64,000 bases of DNA from Trebonia sp036501515 (lineage in GTDB: Bacteria > Actinomycetota > Actinomycetes > Streptosporangiales > Streptosporangiaceae). Both the position numbers and the translations under genes were made by a program. The notes below the pieces were generated by a model. That model had not been told where the DNA came from and did not search any database. It worked only from the letters and a program-made list of their open reading frames with translations. Location of the stretch: positions 1 through 64,000 of the forward strand of contig DASYAD010000389.1 of assembly GCA_036501515.1 (NCBI GenBank), given 5' to 3'. Below are positions 21,749 to 29,862 of the stretch, in pieces; the stretch's first letter is position 1; every line of letters starts with the position of its first letter.

Positions 21749-22450
21749 TCAGTACCCGGCGGCCTCGCCGAGCCTGACGCCCGCCTCGTCGAGCCGGGCG
21801 AGCATCTCGGCCGGGTCGGCGTACACGCGGTAGGCGCCGGCCCGCTCGAGTTCTTCCCGGCCGTAGCCGCCGGACTGCAGCCCGATGCCGAGGGCGCCGG
21901 CCCGGCGTTCGGCCAGCAGGTCCCAGACGCTGTCGCCGACCACCATCGTGTGCCGCGGGTCGACCCCGAGCAGCGCGGCGGCGGCCAGGAACAGGTCCGG
22001 GTCGGGCTTGGCGTGCCGCACCAGGTCCCTGGTCACCATCGGGGTCTCCTCCGGCAGCCCGAGCAGCTCAAGCGCGGGGCGCGCGGTGGCGGCGTACCCG
22101 CTGGTCGCGATGCCCCAGCGGACGCCCGCCCCGGTGAGCGCCGCGAGCAGCTCCCGCGCGCCGGGCAGCGCGGTCACGGTGCTGTACTGCTTGCGGTACT
22201 CCTCGGCGTGCGCCTGCTGCAGCAGCTCGATATCGGCCGGCGACAGCGACCGGTCGGTCTCCCGCAGCAGGGCCTGCACGAACAGGCCGCCGCTCATCCC
22301 GATCCGCCGGTGAATCCGCCAGACGGACAGGTCGATGTCGATCGCGCTCAGCGCCGCGCGCCAGGCGATCACGTGCTGGTAGACGCTGTCGATCAGCGTC
22401 CCGTCCAGATCGAACAAGAAGGTAGGCACTGGTGCGTGCGGATAGTCCAC
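21749..22450 (-). CDS. HAD family phosphatase (phosphoglycolate phosphatase-like)
   Basis: A 233-residue HAD hydrolase. Motif I is FLFDLDGTLIDS (nucleophile Asp near residue 13), motif II WGIATSGY, motif III Lys in HAKPDPDLF, and motif IV MVVGDSVWDLL. The helical cap after motif I suits small phosphorylated substrates. Start GTG 22448-22450 is chosen because a -10-like CAGAAT lies 7 nt upstream; GTG 22427 is an alternative. It is followed by the GNAT gene. Confidence 0.88.
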   Translation of the reverse strand: MDYPHAPVPTFLFDLDGTLIDSVYQHVIAWRAALSAIDIDLSVWRIHRRIGMSGGLFVQALLRETDRSLSPADIELLQQAHAEEYRKQYSTVTALPGARELLAALTGAGVRWGIATSGYAATARPALELLGLPEETPMVTRDLVRHAKPDPDLFLAAAALLGVDPRHTMVVGDSVWDLLAERRAGALGIGLQSGGYGREELERAGAYRVYADPAEMLARLDEAGVRLGEAAGY

Positions 22451-22488
22451 GTGCTCAATTCTGGCACTGCCGGCGGCGCGCCGCAGGC

Positions 22489-22920
22489 TCAGCCCTCGGT
22501 GAAGGACGTCAGCTGCTCGAGCTCGGACACGGTGCCGGTGCCGTCCGTCATCTCTACCTTGACCGGTCCTTACCCGTTGACCAGCCAGGTCTTGTCGTCT
22601 GTGGTGACCGGGGTGCCCTCGATCTTTTTCGTTTCCTGCTCGTCGACGACCGTCGCGCTGTAACGGCCGGCCGGCACGCTGACGCTCTGCGTGCCCTCGC
22701 CCTTGACCACGGCCTTCGACGTGATCGTCATGCTCGTGCCGCCGACGGAGCCGGTCATCACAATCGTGTCGTCGGTCGGCTGCCCGGAGGCGAGCTGGGC
22801 CGGGCTCGGCCAGCCGATGCCGCCTGACTTGAGCTTGAAGCCGGACAGGCCCCCGAAGTCCAGCGAAATCGAGATCGACCCGTCTGAGTGGACGATGTAG
22901 TCGATGGTGAACCGGGTCAC
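22489..22920 (-). pseudogene. TapB/DUF3108-like gene interrupted by an in-frame TAA
   Basis: The frame from GTG 22918-22920 gives 116 residues (TIDYIVHSDGSISISLDFGG...GTQSVSVPAGRYSATVVDEQE) and stops at TAA 22570-22572 right after TWLVNG. The same frame continues with GPVKVEMTDGTGTVSELEQL and so on to TGA at 22489-22491. In relatives the segment W-x-x-x-G-x-GPVK is continuous, so the TAA replaces one residue. Either the gene is newly broken, the stop is read through, or the base call is wrong. No signal peptide is visible, so the N-terminus may also be shortened. Confidence 0.65.
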
Positions 22921-23005
22921 CTGGCGGGTAAGCGAACCTTAACGTTACGTCTGACCCGGGCCTGGCGACCCGGGCAGGAAACGGGCGTCGCCTATAGTGA
23001 ACCGC

Positions 23006-23767
23006 GTGCGTACCAGGAGGCCGGGGAACCGGAAGCTGATAGTCGAGTCGGTGGCCCTGGGCCTTGGCTACGCCGCGGTGCTGATCTGGGTCGGGTCGGC
23101 CTTTGTCGGCAGCTTCGGCGATTTCGACGACGCTTACCCGTACTGGCCCGCCATTCCGCACCTGCGGACCGACACCGCGGGCGCGCTCGCGTTCGCGGTC
23201 GCCATCGTCACCCTCGTGCTCAGCAGGTACCTGCAGCTCAGGCGGGGCGGCCGGGGGCCCGCCCAGCCAGCCAGCCGCCCAGCCGGCGTCCACGCGCTGC
23301 AGTCGGTGACCGACACCGGCCTGCTCCTCGGCACCGGCCTCGTCCTTTACCTGTCGGTGAACGCGGCCATGCACCCGTGGACGCTGCCAGTGCAGCTCTC
23401 GCACCTGGCGCCGTGGCCGAGCGAGGGCACCGTCAGGGTCATCGCGCTGGCCTTCTGCCTGGCCGGGGCCGCGGTCAGGCGGTACCTGCGGGCCACCGCC
23501 AGCGAGTACGGCGGGCAGCCGGCGGCGTCGCCCGCGCCGCCGCCGGCGTATCAGCAGCAGGAGGCCTTCCCCGCAACCCAGCGCCAGCAGCCGGCCGGCG
23601 CCTGGGGTGCCCGGCCGCTAGGCGGCGACCTGGGCGGGCAGCGCGGGGACGCAGGCGGGCAGCGCGGGGACCTGGGCGGGCCGCGCGTCGCCGGGCAGCA
23701 CGACGATGGGAACGGCGGCGCGGTCAAGCTCGGCCACCAGCCGCCCTGGGGCGCCGACTACCAGTAG
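23006..23767 (+). CDS. Membrane protein of unknown function
   Basis: A 253-residue protein. Four hydrophobic segments (VALGLGYAAVLIWVGSAFVG, ALAFAVAIVTLVLSRYL, LLLGTGLVLYLSVNAAM, VIALAFCLAGAAV) are followed by a polar Gln/Pro/Gly-rich cytoplasmic tail with three 7-residue repeats (DLGGQRG). I do not recognise the family. TATAGT lies 7 nt before GTG 23006, so that start is preferred over GTG 22997, which overlaps the box. Its last 150 bp overlap the convergent STAS-like gene. Confidence 0.7.
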   Translation: MRTRRPGNRKLIVESVALGLGYAAVLIWVGSAFVGSFGDFDDAYPYWPAIPHLRTDTAGALAFAVAIVTLVLSRYLQLRRGGRGPAQPASRPAGVHALQSVTDTGLLLGTGLVLYLSVNAAMHPWTLPVQLSHLAPWPSEGTVRVIALAFCLAGAAVRRYLRATASEYGGQPAASPAPPPAYQQQEAFPATQRQQPAGAWGARPLGGDLGGQRGDAGGQRGDLGGPRVAGQHDDGNGGAVKLGHQPPWGADYQ

Positions 23768-23998
23768 GCAGCGGCCGGCCCGCTCGAACCCGGTGGCGGG
23801 CGCACGCAGCGCCCGGGCCAGCGCGCGCGGATCGCGGACGACGGCCGCGGTGAGGTCGAGCAGCACCAGGTCGCTAGCCGCGGCTAGCTGATCCAGCGCC
23901 GCACCGAGCTTGCGCACCGCCGCCGCCTCGAGCGGCCCGGCCGGGCGCAGCACCGTGGTCAGCCACGCTTGCTCGCCCGTCGCCGTCGATGAGTTCAT
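23618..23998 (-). CDS. STAS-like domain protein
   Basis: A 126-residue protein. LRPAGPLEAAAVRKLGAALDQLAAASDLVLLDLTAAVVRDPRALARAL follows the strand-helix pattern of anti-sigma-factor antagonists; however, VRD stands where phosphorylatable antagonists have Ser in a DxS-type loop, so phospho-regulation is doubtful. GRCLLVVGAPGRLVAELDRA is the second half. A good ribosome site (GGAG, 8-9 nt) precedes ATG 23996-23998. The C-terminal PALPACVPALPAQ repeat is antisense to repeats in the membrane protein gene. Confidence 0.65.
   Translation of the reverse strand: MNSSTATGEQAWLTTVLRPAGPLEAAAVRKLGAALDQLAAASDLVLLDLTAAVVRDPRALARALRAPATGFERAGRCLLVVGAPGRLVAELDRAAVPIVVLPGDARPAQVPALPACVPALPAQVAA
23628..23687. 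repeat. 21-bp tandem repeat, nearly three copies
   Basis: Units at 23628, 23649 and 23670 with core GGCGGGCAGCGCGGGG. They encode DLGGQRG repeats on the plus strand and PALPA repeats on the minus strand, in the overlap of two convergent genes. Confidence 0.85.
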
Positions 23999-24154
23999 GA
24001 TCAGGCTCCGTTCGGTCGGGGACCGGTTCGTTACTGGTCATCCTCGCCACTCCGGCTGAGCGGCGTGTCCCAGCCGCCTCATGGGATTCTCAGAACCCAG
24101 CGGCTCCCTGAGAGCCCGCCGAGGTGGTGTTATCCATATTTACTACCGAGTTAA

Positions 24155-24236
24155 TTGACATTGGGTAGACGGTCGTGAATGATGTCTCGAGTGCCCGGTC
24201 ACCGCCTGTGTGGCCGTCGCACAAGTTAGCGCTAAC
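24155..24236 (+). promoter_or_regulatory. Promoter and LacI-type operator of the ABC importer operon
   Basis: TTGACA (24155-24160), a 17-bp spacer and AATGAT (24178-24183) form a good promoter. The 12-bp perfect palindrome GTTAGCGCTAAC (24225-24236) lies about 40 bp downstream of the -10 box and 37 bp before the ATG, a roadblock position. The identical palindrome precedes the sulfatase gene. The rest of 24001-24154 shows no gene. Confidence 0.8.
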
Positions 24237-24273
24237 ACAGCGATCGACCGGACTCGGCCACCAGGAGGGCGCG

Positions 24274-25227
24274 ATGACTTCGCACCGTGTCACCACGCCG
24301 GCGGAGCCAGCGGGGAATGCGGCGCAGCCTGCGGCGGATACGACGGAGCTCACGCGGGGGGCCGCGCGGGCCGGCGCCGGGCACGCCGACGCCACCCAGG
24401 CCGCCGCGGTGGACACCGCGGATCTAGCGGCAGTGTCCTCGGCGGGGCCGGCGCCAGGCCGCGGCCGGCTGTCCAGGCTGCACCTCACCTACGCCGTGTC
24501 GCTGGTGGCAGGCATCGCCATCTGGTGGCTGCTGGCCGCGACCGTGTACGCGTCGCAGCACACCCTGCCGACCCCGCCCCAGGTGCTGTCCGCCGCCCGC
24601 CAGCTGGCCGGCTCAGGCGAGCTGTGGGGCAACATCGCGGCGAGCTTCTTCCGCGTGCTGGCCGGGTTCGTGCTCGGTGTCCTCGTGGCCATCCCGGTCG
24701 GCTTCCTGACCGGCTGGTACTGGCTGGCCAGGGGCGTGGTCGAGCCGTGGATCCAGTTCTTCCGCACGATCCCGCCGCTGGCCCTGACGCCGATGGTGAT
24801 CGTCTTTTTCGGCATCGGGGAGACGGCCAAGGTGCTGCTGATCTTCCTGGCCGCGTTCCTGTCCACCGTGATCGCCACCTTCCAGGGCGTGCGCGGTGTC
24901 GACGTGACGCTGATCAAGGCGGCCCGGGTGCTCGGGGCCAACGACTGGGTGATCTTCCGCCGCGTGGCGGTGCCCGCCTCGCTGCCTTACATCTTCACCG
25001 GAGCCAGGATCGGCCTTGGCAGCTCCTGGGCCACGCTGGTCGCGGCCGAGCTGGTCGCGGGCGGCTCCGGCCTCGGCTACCTGATGCAGACCGAGGAGCA
25101 GTACTACGACACCGGGGCCATCGTGGTCGCGATCATCTGCATCGGCGTGCTCGGGTTCGTCATGGACCGGATCCTGCTCGTCGCGGAGTCCCGGCTCACC
25201 GGCTGGCAGGAGAGGCGGGAAGCCTGA
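24274..25227 (+). CDS. ABC transporter permease (SsuC/TauC-like)
   Basis: A 317-residue permease. A long Ala/Thr-rich cytoplasmic N-terminus (about 65 residues) precedes six helices. The coupling loop EAA-type motif is VDVTLIKAARVLGANDWVIFRRVAVPASLPYIFTG, cut at its conserved Gly. The family imports sulfonates, taurine, nitrate or thiamine precursors with NMT1/SsuA-type binding proteins. GGAGG stands 6 nt before ATG 24274. TGATG overlap with the ATPase gene couples translation. The locus context (sulfatase, LacI) suggests a sulfur-containing substrate. Confidence 0.92.
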   Translation: MTSHRVTTPAEPAGNAAQPAADTTELTRGAARAGAGHADATQAAAVDTADLAAVSSAGPAPGRGRLSRLHLTYAVSLVAGIAIWWLLAATVYASQHTLPTPPQVLSAARQLAGSGELWGNIAASFFRVLAGFVLGVLVAIPVGFLTGWYWLARGVVEPWIQFFRTIPPLALTPMVIVFFGIGETAKVLLIFLAAFLSTVIATFQGVRGVDVTLIKAARVLGANDWVIFRRVAVPASLPYIFTGARIGLGSSWATLVAAELVAGGSGLGYLMQTEEQYYDTGAIVVAIICIGVLGFVMDRILLVAESRLTGWQERREA

Positions 25228-26042
25228 TGCGGATCGAAATCAAGGACGTGGAGAAGGTCTTCCGCCCCCGGGCGCGCGGGGTCCCGCCGGTCCCGGCCCT
25301 CGGCCCGGTCGACCTGTCGATCGCCGAGAACGAGATCGTCTGCGTGGTGGGGGCCAGCGGGTGCGGCAAGACCACCCTGCTCAACATCGTGGCCGGGCTG
25401 GAGACCGCGTCGGCGGGGACGGTGGAAGTGGGCGGCCAGGCGGTGACCGGGCCGAGCCCGGAGCGCGGGGTGATCTTCCAGCAGTACGCGCTGTTCCCCT
25501 GGCTCACCGTGCGCGAGAACGTCGAGTTCGGCCCGTCGCTGCGGCACTTGCCGGCCGCCGAGCGGCGGCGGATCGCGGCGCACTACATCGGGCTGGTCGG
25601 CCTGGAGCAGGCGGCGAACCAGCTGCCGCGGGAGCTGTCAGGCGGTATGAAGCAGCGCTGCGCTATCGCCCGCGCCTACGCCGCGCAGCCCCGGGTGCTG
25701 CTGATGGACGAGCCGTTCGGTGCGCTCGACGCGCTGACCAAGACCACCCTGCAGGACCAGCTGCTGCAAGCGTGGGGAGCCGAGCCGCGCACGGTCTTCT
25801 TCATCACCCACGACGTCGACGAGGCGGTGTACCTGGCGAACAGGATCGTGGTGATGACACCGCGCCCCGGATGTATCGCCACTGTGATCGACGTCGGCCT
25901 GCCGTACCCGCGGACGTTCGAGCTGCGTACCAAGCCGGAGTTCAACGAGCTGCGCAGGCGGGTGTGGGACGCCGTCCACCAGAACGCACTCCCCGGGGCC
26001 GTCGCGGTCCCCGGGCGCGGAGCCGGCCAGCGGACCGCGTAG
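25227..26042 (+). CDS. ABC transporter ATP-binding protein (SsuB/TauB-like)
   Basis: A 271-residue ATPase: Walker A GASGCGKT at 42-49, Q-loop QQYALFPW at 85-92, signature LSGGM at 137-141, Walker B VLLMDE at 157-162, D-loop FGALD, and switch His in FITHDVDEAV. The NitT/TauT group signature RPGCIATVI follows. It begins inside the permease stop (TGATG). The binding-protein gene comes 79 bp later on the same strand. Confidence 0.93.
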   Translation: MRIEIKDVEKVFRPRARGVPPVPALGPVDLSIAENEIVCVVGASGCGKTTLLNIVAGLETASAGTVEVGGQAVTGPSPERGVIFQQYALFPWLTVRENVEFGPSLRHLPAAERRRIAAHYIGLVGLEQAANQLPRELSGGMKQRCAIARAYAAQPRVLLMDEPFGALDALTKTTLQDQLLQAWGAEPRTVFFITHDVDEAVYLANRIVVMTPRPGCIATVIDVGLPYPRTFELRTKPEFNELRRRVWDAVHQNALPGAVAVPGRGAGQRTA

Positions 26043-26121
26043 TCCGCCTAGTCCGGCCAGTCCGGCCGGTGAATCACCCAGTCAGTAAAGCGCATGAGAG
26101 CAATTACCCGGGAGTGACCGA

Positions 26122-27159
26122 ATGATGGAACTGACCAGACGATCCGCGCTGCGCGCGGCCGGACTCGCCGCCCTCGGGGCCGCCTCAGGGGGCGTCCTGG
26201 CCGCGTGCGGCAGCAGTGGTAGCGCTAACAGCAGCGGCACTCCGGCCGTTTCGCTGCGCATCGGCTACATCGCCGACGTGCACGGCGCCGGGCTGGTGAA
26301 GACGGCCGATGCGCAGGGCTACTGGAGCAAGGCGGGGGTGAACGCGCAGACGTCGGTGTTCTCGGCCGGCCCGGCCGAGATCACCGCGATCGAAGCCGGC
26401 AAGCTTGACATCGCCTACATCGGCCCCGGCGCCCTCTACTCGGCGATGGCGGGCAAGGTGGACGTGATCGCCATTGACTCGGTGTCCAGCGCCGACGCCC
26501 TGGTCGCCGACCCGTCGCAGGTGCCGAGCCTGAGTGCGCTCAAGGGCAAGAAGATCGGCTACGCGACGGGGACCTCGTCGCAGATGATCCTCGACCTCGC
26601 GCTCGCGAAGGCCGGGCTGACCACCAAGGACGTTGACCTGGTGCCGATGACGCAGACGCTGATCCCGACCGCCTTCCTGTCCGGGCAGATCCAGGTCGCT
26701 TCGCCGTTCCCGGCCGGCACCCAGCAGATCCTGGCGAAGAGCAGCACGGCGAAGGTGCTTGTCAGCGACTCCAGCTTCGCCCCGCAGTATGTCTTCCCCG
26801 AGGTGTGGGTGGCCAGCCCGGCTCTGGTCAAGAACCACCCGCAGTCAGTGCTGGCCTTCCTCAAGGCGTTCATCATGGCCAGCGACTACCGCCGGGCGCA
26901 CCTGGCGGCCGCCGTCAGCCTGGCCGCGAAGGCGGCCGACAGCACGACAGCGGCGCAGCAGTACCTGTCGTCGAAGACCACCTGGCTCAGCTCGGCCGCC
27001 ATCGCGGCCGACAACGCGGCGGGCACCACCGACAAGTGGTTCACCGCGCTGAACAACCTGTTCGTCACCACCGGCCAGGCGACCACGGTGGCGGCGCCGG
27101 CCAGCTACAACAACACCGCGCTGTTCAAGCAGGCTTACGGCGAGGTCTACGCCGGCTAG
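26122..27159 (+). CDS. NMT1/SsuA-type substrate-binding lipoprotein
   Basis: A 345-residue exported solute-binding protein. The N-terminus has TRRSALRAAG (twin-arginine) and the lipobox LAAC (acylated Cys near 29), followed by a Ser/Gly/Asn linker. The mature domain starts LRIGYIADVHGAGLVKTADA and keeps the aliphatic-sulfonate/nitrate binding-protein pattern (ALKGKKIGYATGTSSQ, FLSGQIQVASPF). GGAG is about 8 nt before ATG 26122; ATG 26125 is also possible. It is the third gene of the importer operon. Its stop overlaps the LacI stop (CTAG). Confidence 0.92.
   Translation: MMELTRRSALRAAGLAALGAASGGVLAACGSSGSANSSGTPAVSLRIGYIADVHGAGLVKTADAQGYWSKAGVNAQTSVFSAGPAEITAIEAGKLDIAYIGPGALYSAMAGKVDVIAIDSVSSADALVADPSQVPSLSALKGKKIGYATGTSSQMILDLALAKAGLTTKDVDLVPMTQTLIPTAFLSGQIQVASPFPAGTQQILAKSSTAKVLVSDSSFAPQYVFPEVWVASPALVKNHPQSVLAFLKAFIMASDYRRAHLAAAVSLAAKAADSTTAAQQYLSSKTTWLSSAAIAADNAAGTTDKWFTALNNLFVTTGQATTVAAPASYNNTALFKQAYGEVYAG
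26219..26229. promoter_or_regulatory. Third copy of the TAGCGCTA palindrome, intragenic
   Basis: GTAGCGCTAAC lies in the lipoprotein linker codons and matches the two full operators except for one missing base. It could be an auxiliary site for looping or simply Ser-Ala-Asn codons. Confidence 0.35.
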
Positions 27160-28208
27160 CGCGACGGTCCGGGCGGGCCCGTGCTCGCCCGGACCACAAG
27201 CCTGGGCTGCACCAGGTCGACGACGGCGGAGAGCCGGGCCTCACCCCGCACCGCCGGGAGCAGCAGGTCCATGCAGCGCCTGGCGACCTCCCGCAGGTCC
27301 TGGCGCACGCTGGTCAGCGTCGGGACCAGGTACCCGGCCATCTCGCTGTCGTCGTACCCGGCCACGCTGAGCTCTTCGGGCACCCGCCGGCCGAGGTCCG
27401 CCGCCGCGCGCAGCGCGCCGGCCGCCATCTGGTCGTTGGCCGCGAAAATGGCCGTCACCGGGGCCGCCCCGTCCCGGTCGTCAGCGGTCAGCAGCCCGGT
27501 GGCCGCCCGGTAGCCCGACGCCATGCTCCAGTCGCCGACGGCCGGCTCGGGGACCGTGCGCCCGTCCTCGGCCAGCGCCTCCCGCCACGCGCTGACCCGC
27601 GCCGCGGCGGGGTAGGAGCTCGGCAGGCCCGAGATATGGTGCACGGTCGCGTGCCCGAGCCCGAGCAGGTGCTTGGTGACGAGCCTGCTGCCCGCGGCGT
27701 GATCGACCCCGACGGTCGCGTAGGGCACGTCCTGCGCGCCCTCGGCGACCACCACCGGCAGCTCACGCGGCAGCCGCAGGTTCGGGGTGTCCAGGATCCT
27801 GGCCTCGATGACAAGCAGACCGTCCACCGCGTGGTCGGTGAGCCCGCGGATCGCGGCCTGCAGGTCGGCGTCGGTCGCGTCGGGCACGCTGCCCACGAAG
27901 ACCGCGTAGCCGCAGTCCTGGGCCAGGCGGATCGCCTCGTCAACGATCAGCAGGTTGCCGAACTGGGTCAGGTCAAAGCACAGCACGCCGAGCGAGCCGT
28001 ACTTTCCGGTGGCCAGCGCGCGGGCACCCGAGTGGGCCCGGTAGCCGAGCTGTGCGAGAACCTGCTCGACGCGCTGGCGGGTCGCGGGAAGCACGTTGCC
28101 GCTGCCGTTGACGACGCGCGACACGGTCTGCGTGGAGACCCCGGCAAGGGCGGCCACGTCCACCAGGGACGGCTGCCCGGACTGCCATTCCCCGGGACGG
28201 CGCGGCAT
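27156..28208 (-). CDS. LacI family transcriptional regulator
   Basis: A 350-residue repressor. The HTH is LVDVAALAGVSTQTVSRVVNGSGNVLPATRQRVEQVLAQLGYR (residues 15-57), with the hinge just after. The sugar-binding-like core follows from GSLGVLCFDLT, with GYDDSEMAGYLVPTLTSVRQ near the C-terminus. The start ATG 28206-28208 has AAGGGG 8 nt upstream and lies 42 bp after the sulfatase stop, so it is the second gene of the sulfatase operon. The shared palindrome before both units is the likely binding site, which would give autoregulation. Confidence 0.93.
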   Translation of the reverse strand: MPRRPGEWQSGQPSLVDVAALAGVSTQTVSRVVNGSGNVLPATRQRVEQVLAQLGYRAHSGARALATGKYGSLGVLCFDLTQFGNLLIVDEAIRLAQDCGYAVFVGSVPDATDADLQAAIRGLTDHAVDGLLVIEARILDTPNLRLPRELPVVVAEGAQDVPYATVGVDHAAGSRLVTKHLLGLGHATVHHISGLPSSYPAAARVSAWREALAEDGRTVPEPAVGDWSMASGYRAATGLLTADDRDGAAPVTAIFAANDQMAAGALRAAADLGRRVPEELSVAGYDDSEMAGYLVPTLTSVRQDLREVARRCMDLLLPAVRGEARLSAVVDLVQPRLVVRASTGPPGPSR

Positions 28209-28250
28209 GACGGTTACCCCTTACGCTGCGATGGCATCTGGTCGCGGCGG

Positions 28251-29771
28251 CTACTCGCCGGCGCCCGGCCCGGTCTCCTGGTGGCGGGTGCCCTCGAAGT
28301 CGCTCAGCGAGGTGTCGTAGTCCTTGCCGCCGACCGGGTACATCGTGGTCATCCAGTGGTGGAAGTTGTCGCCACGGTCCCGCAGCTCGGTATAGAGGCG
28401 GTGCAGCAGGTCGTCGCGGATGCCGGCGTACGCCGGGTCGTCGTAGACGTTGCTGAGCTCATCGGGGTCATGGTCAAGATCGTAGAGCTCGTTGAGGCTT
28501 TCCGGGTTGACGATGAGCTTCGCGGTCGCCGTGCGGATCATCCGCTGCGGGTACGGGAAGTGGTGCCCGTGGAACTCGGCCAGCACGGCGTCGCGCCACT
28601 GACCGCCCGGGTCCTCGCCTCTGGCCAGCGGCAGCAGGCTCGTGCCGTCCGCGTCCGGGTCGGGCTCGAGGCCGGCGATGTCGAGAATCGTCGCCGTGTA
28701 GTCGAGCAGGCTGGCGAACCGCTCCTCACGGCGGGGGGACTGGCCGGGCACGCGCAAGATCGCGGGGATCCGGTAGATGTCGTCGTACATCGCCGGACCC
28801 TTGTCGTGCAGCCGGTGCGAACCGGTGAACTCGCCGTGGTCGGCGGTGAACACCACGTTGGTGGTGTCAGCGAGGCCGAGGGTGCGCAGCGCGTCGAGGA
28901 TGCGGCCGACCTGCTGGTCGATCAGCGTGACGTAGCCCCAGTAGGCCGCGATCAGCCAGCGCCAGGTGTCGGCCGATAGTGTGTCGAACGTCCAGTGCTG
29001 CGAGTAGCGCTTCTGGACCGTCGGCTTGCGCTCGAACGTCTCGCTCATCGAGGCGGGCAACGTGACCAGGTCCTTGCTGTACATTTCCAGGTAATCGGGC
29101 GGCAGCAGGTAGGGCAGGTGCGGGCCGAAGAAGTGCGTGGCCATGAAGAACGGTCGCTGGTGCTCGTGATAATCGGCCGCGTAGTCCGCAAGCCAGGAGA
29201 CGGTCTCGGCCGCGAGGAACGCCTCGAACGTCGCGTCGGCGGGCAGGTCGAGCCGTCCGGCGAGCAGGTTGCCCGGCTGGCCGTTGGGAAACGTGCCGCG
29301 GACGGGATCGCGCAGCGCGGGCGCCCGCAGGCCGCGCTTGGCGAGCCACCCGGTGTACTTCGGGTGGTATACCGGGTTGTGCCAGCCGGGGAAGTGGGTG
29401 CCGTCGAACCCGAAGTCGTCGGGTCCGCGGCGGCGCCCGACGTGCCACTTGCCGGTGAGCCCCACGTTGTACCCGGCCTCGCGCAGGCGCTGGGAGAACG
29501 GGGTGAACGCGTCGGACAGCTCCTCGATGTAGCCGACGTTGCGCTCGTAATTGGCCAGCAGCCGGTGCCTGAACGGCATGACGCCCGTCAGCAGGCTCGC
29601 CCGGGCCGGCGAGCAGATCGCCGTCGGGGTGAAGCACGAGCCGAAGACCGTGCCCTCGGCCGCCAGGCCGTCAAGGGCCGGGGTGCGCACGTGCGGGTTG
29701 CCGTAGCAGCCAAGCGTGTCGGTTCGGTGCTGGTCGGTCATGATGAACAGGATGTTCGGTGTCCGCGGCAT
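28251..29771 (-). CDS. Sulfatase (type I, formylglycine-dependent)
   Basis: A 506-residue sulfatase that would hydrolyse a sulfate ester. The N-terminal metal site is ILFIMTDQHR (Asp13), and the formylglycine motif is C53-S-P-A-R (CSPARASLLTG). LTGKWHVG and VVFTADHGEFTGSHRL provide the other conserved Lys/His and metal residues. The C-terminus has the LYDLDHDPDELSNVYDDP signature. No signal peptide is seen, so it should be cytoplasmic and act on an imported ester, matching the ABC importer. A formylglycine-generating enzyme is not in the window. ATG 29769-29771 has GGAGAG 3-4 nt upstream. Confidence 0.93.
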   Translation of the reverse strand: MPRTPNILFIMTDQHRTDTLGCYGNPHVRTPALDGLAAEGTVFGSCFTPTAICSPARASLLTGVMPFRHRLLANYERNVGYIEELSDAFTPFSQRLREAGYNVGLTGKWHVGRRRGPDDFGFDGTHFPGWHNPVYHPKYTGWLAKRGLRAPALRDPVRGTFPNGQPGNLLAGRLDLPADATFEAFLAAETVSWLADYAADYHEHQRPFFMATHFFGPHLPYLLPPDYLEMYSKDLVTLPASMSETFERKPTVQKRYSQHWTFDTLSADTWRWLIAAYWGYVTLIDQQVGRILDALRTLGLADTTNVVFTADHGEFTGSHRLHDKGPAMYDDIYRIPAILRVPGQSPRREERFASLLDYTATILDIAGLEPDPDADGTSLLPLARGEDPGGQWRDAVLAEFHGHHFPYPQRMIRTATAKLIVNPESLNELYDLDHDPDELSNVYDDPAYAGIRDDLLHRLYTELRDRGDNFHHWMTTMYPVGGKDYDTSLSDFEGTRHQETGPGAGE

Positions 29772-29793
29772 CTGCTCTCCGGTGCGTGCGTCA

Positions 29794-29849
29794 GTTAGCG
29801 CTAACATGCGCTGCCCGCCAACATAGGGCCCGGGCCGGCCGGCCGTCAA
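29794..29849 (-). promoter_or_regulatory. Sulfatase promoter with LacI-type operator
   Basis: On the minus strand TTGACG (29849-29844), an 18-bp spacer and TATGTT (29825-29820) form the promoter. GTTAGCGCTAAC (29794-29805) follows 14 bp downstream of the -10 box and 22 bp before the ATG. It is identical to the palindrome at 24225-24236. Confidence 0.8.
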
Positions 29850-29862
29850 CGTGGCCCCAGTC

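Noticed and set aside
26805..28979. 724-codon plus-strand frame over the binding-protein end, LacI and sulfatase genes
   Set aside because: Antisense or out-of-frame shadow with no domain; the LacI and sulfatase readings are unambiguous.
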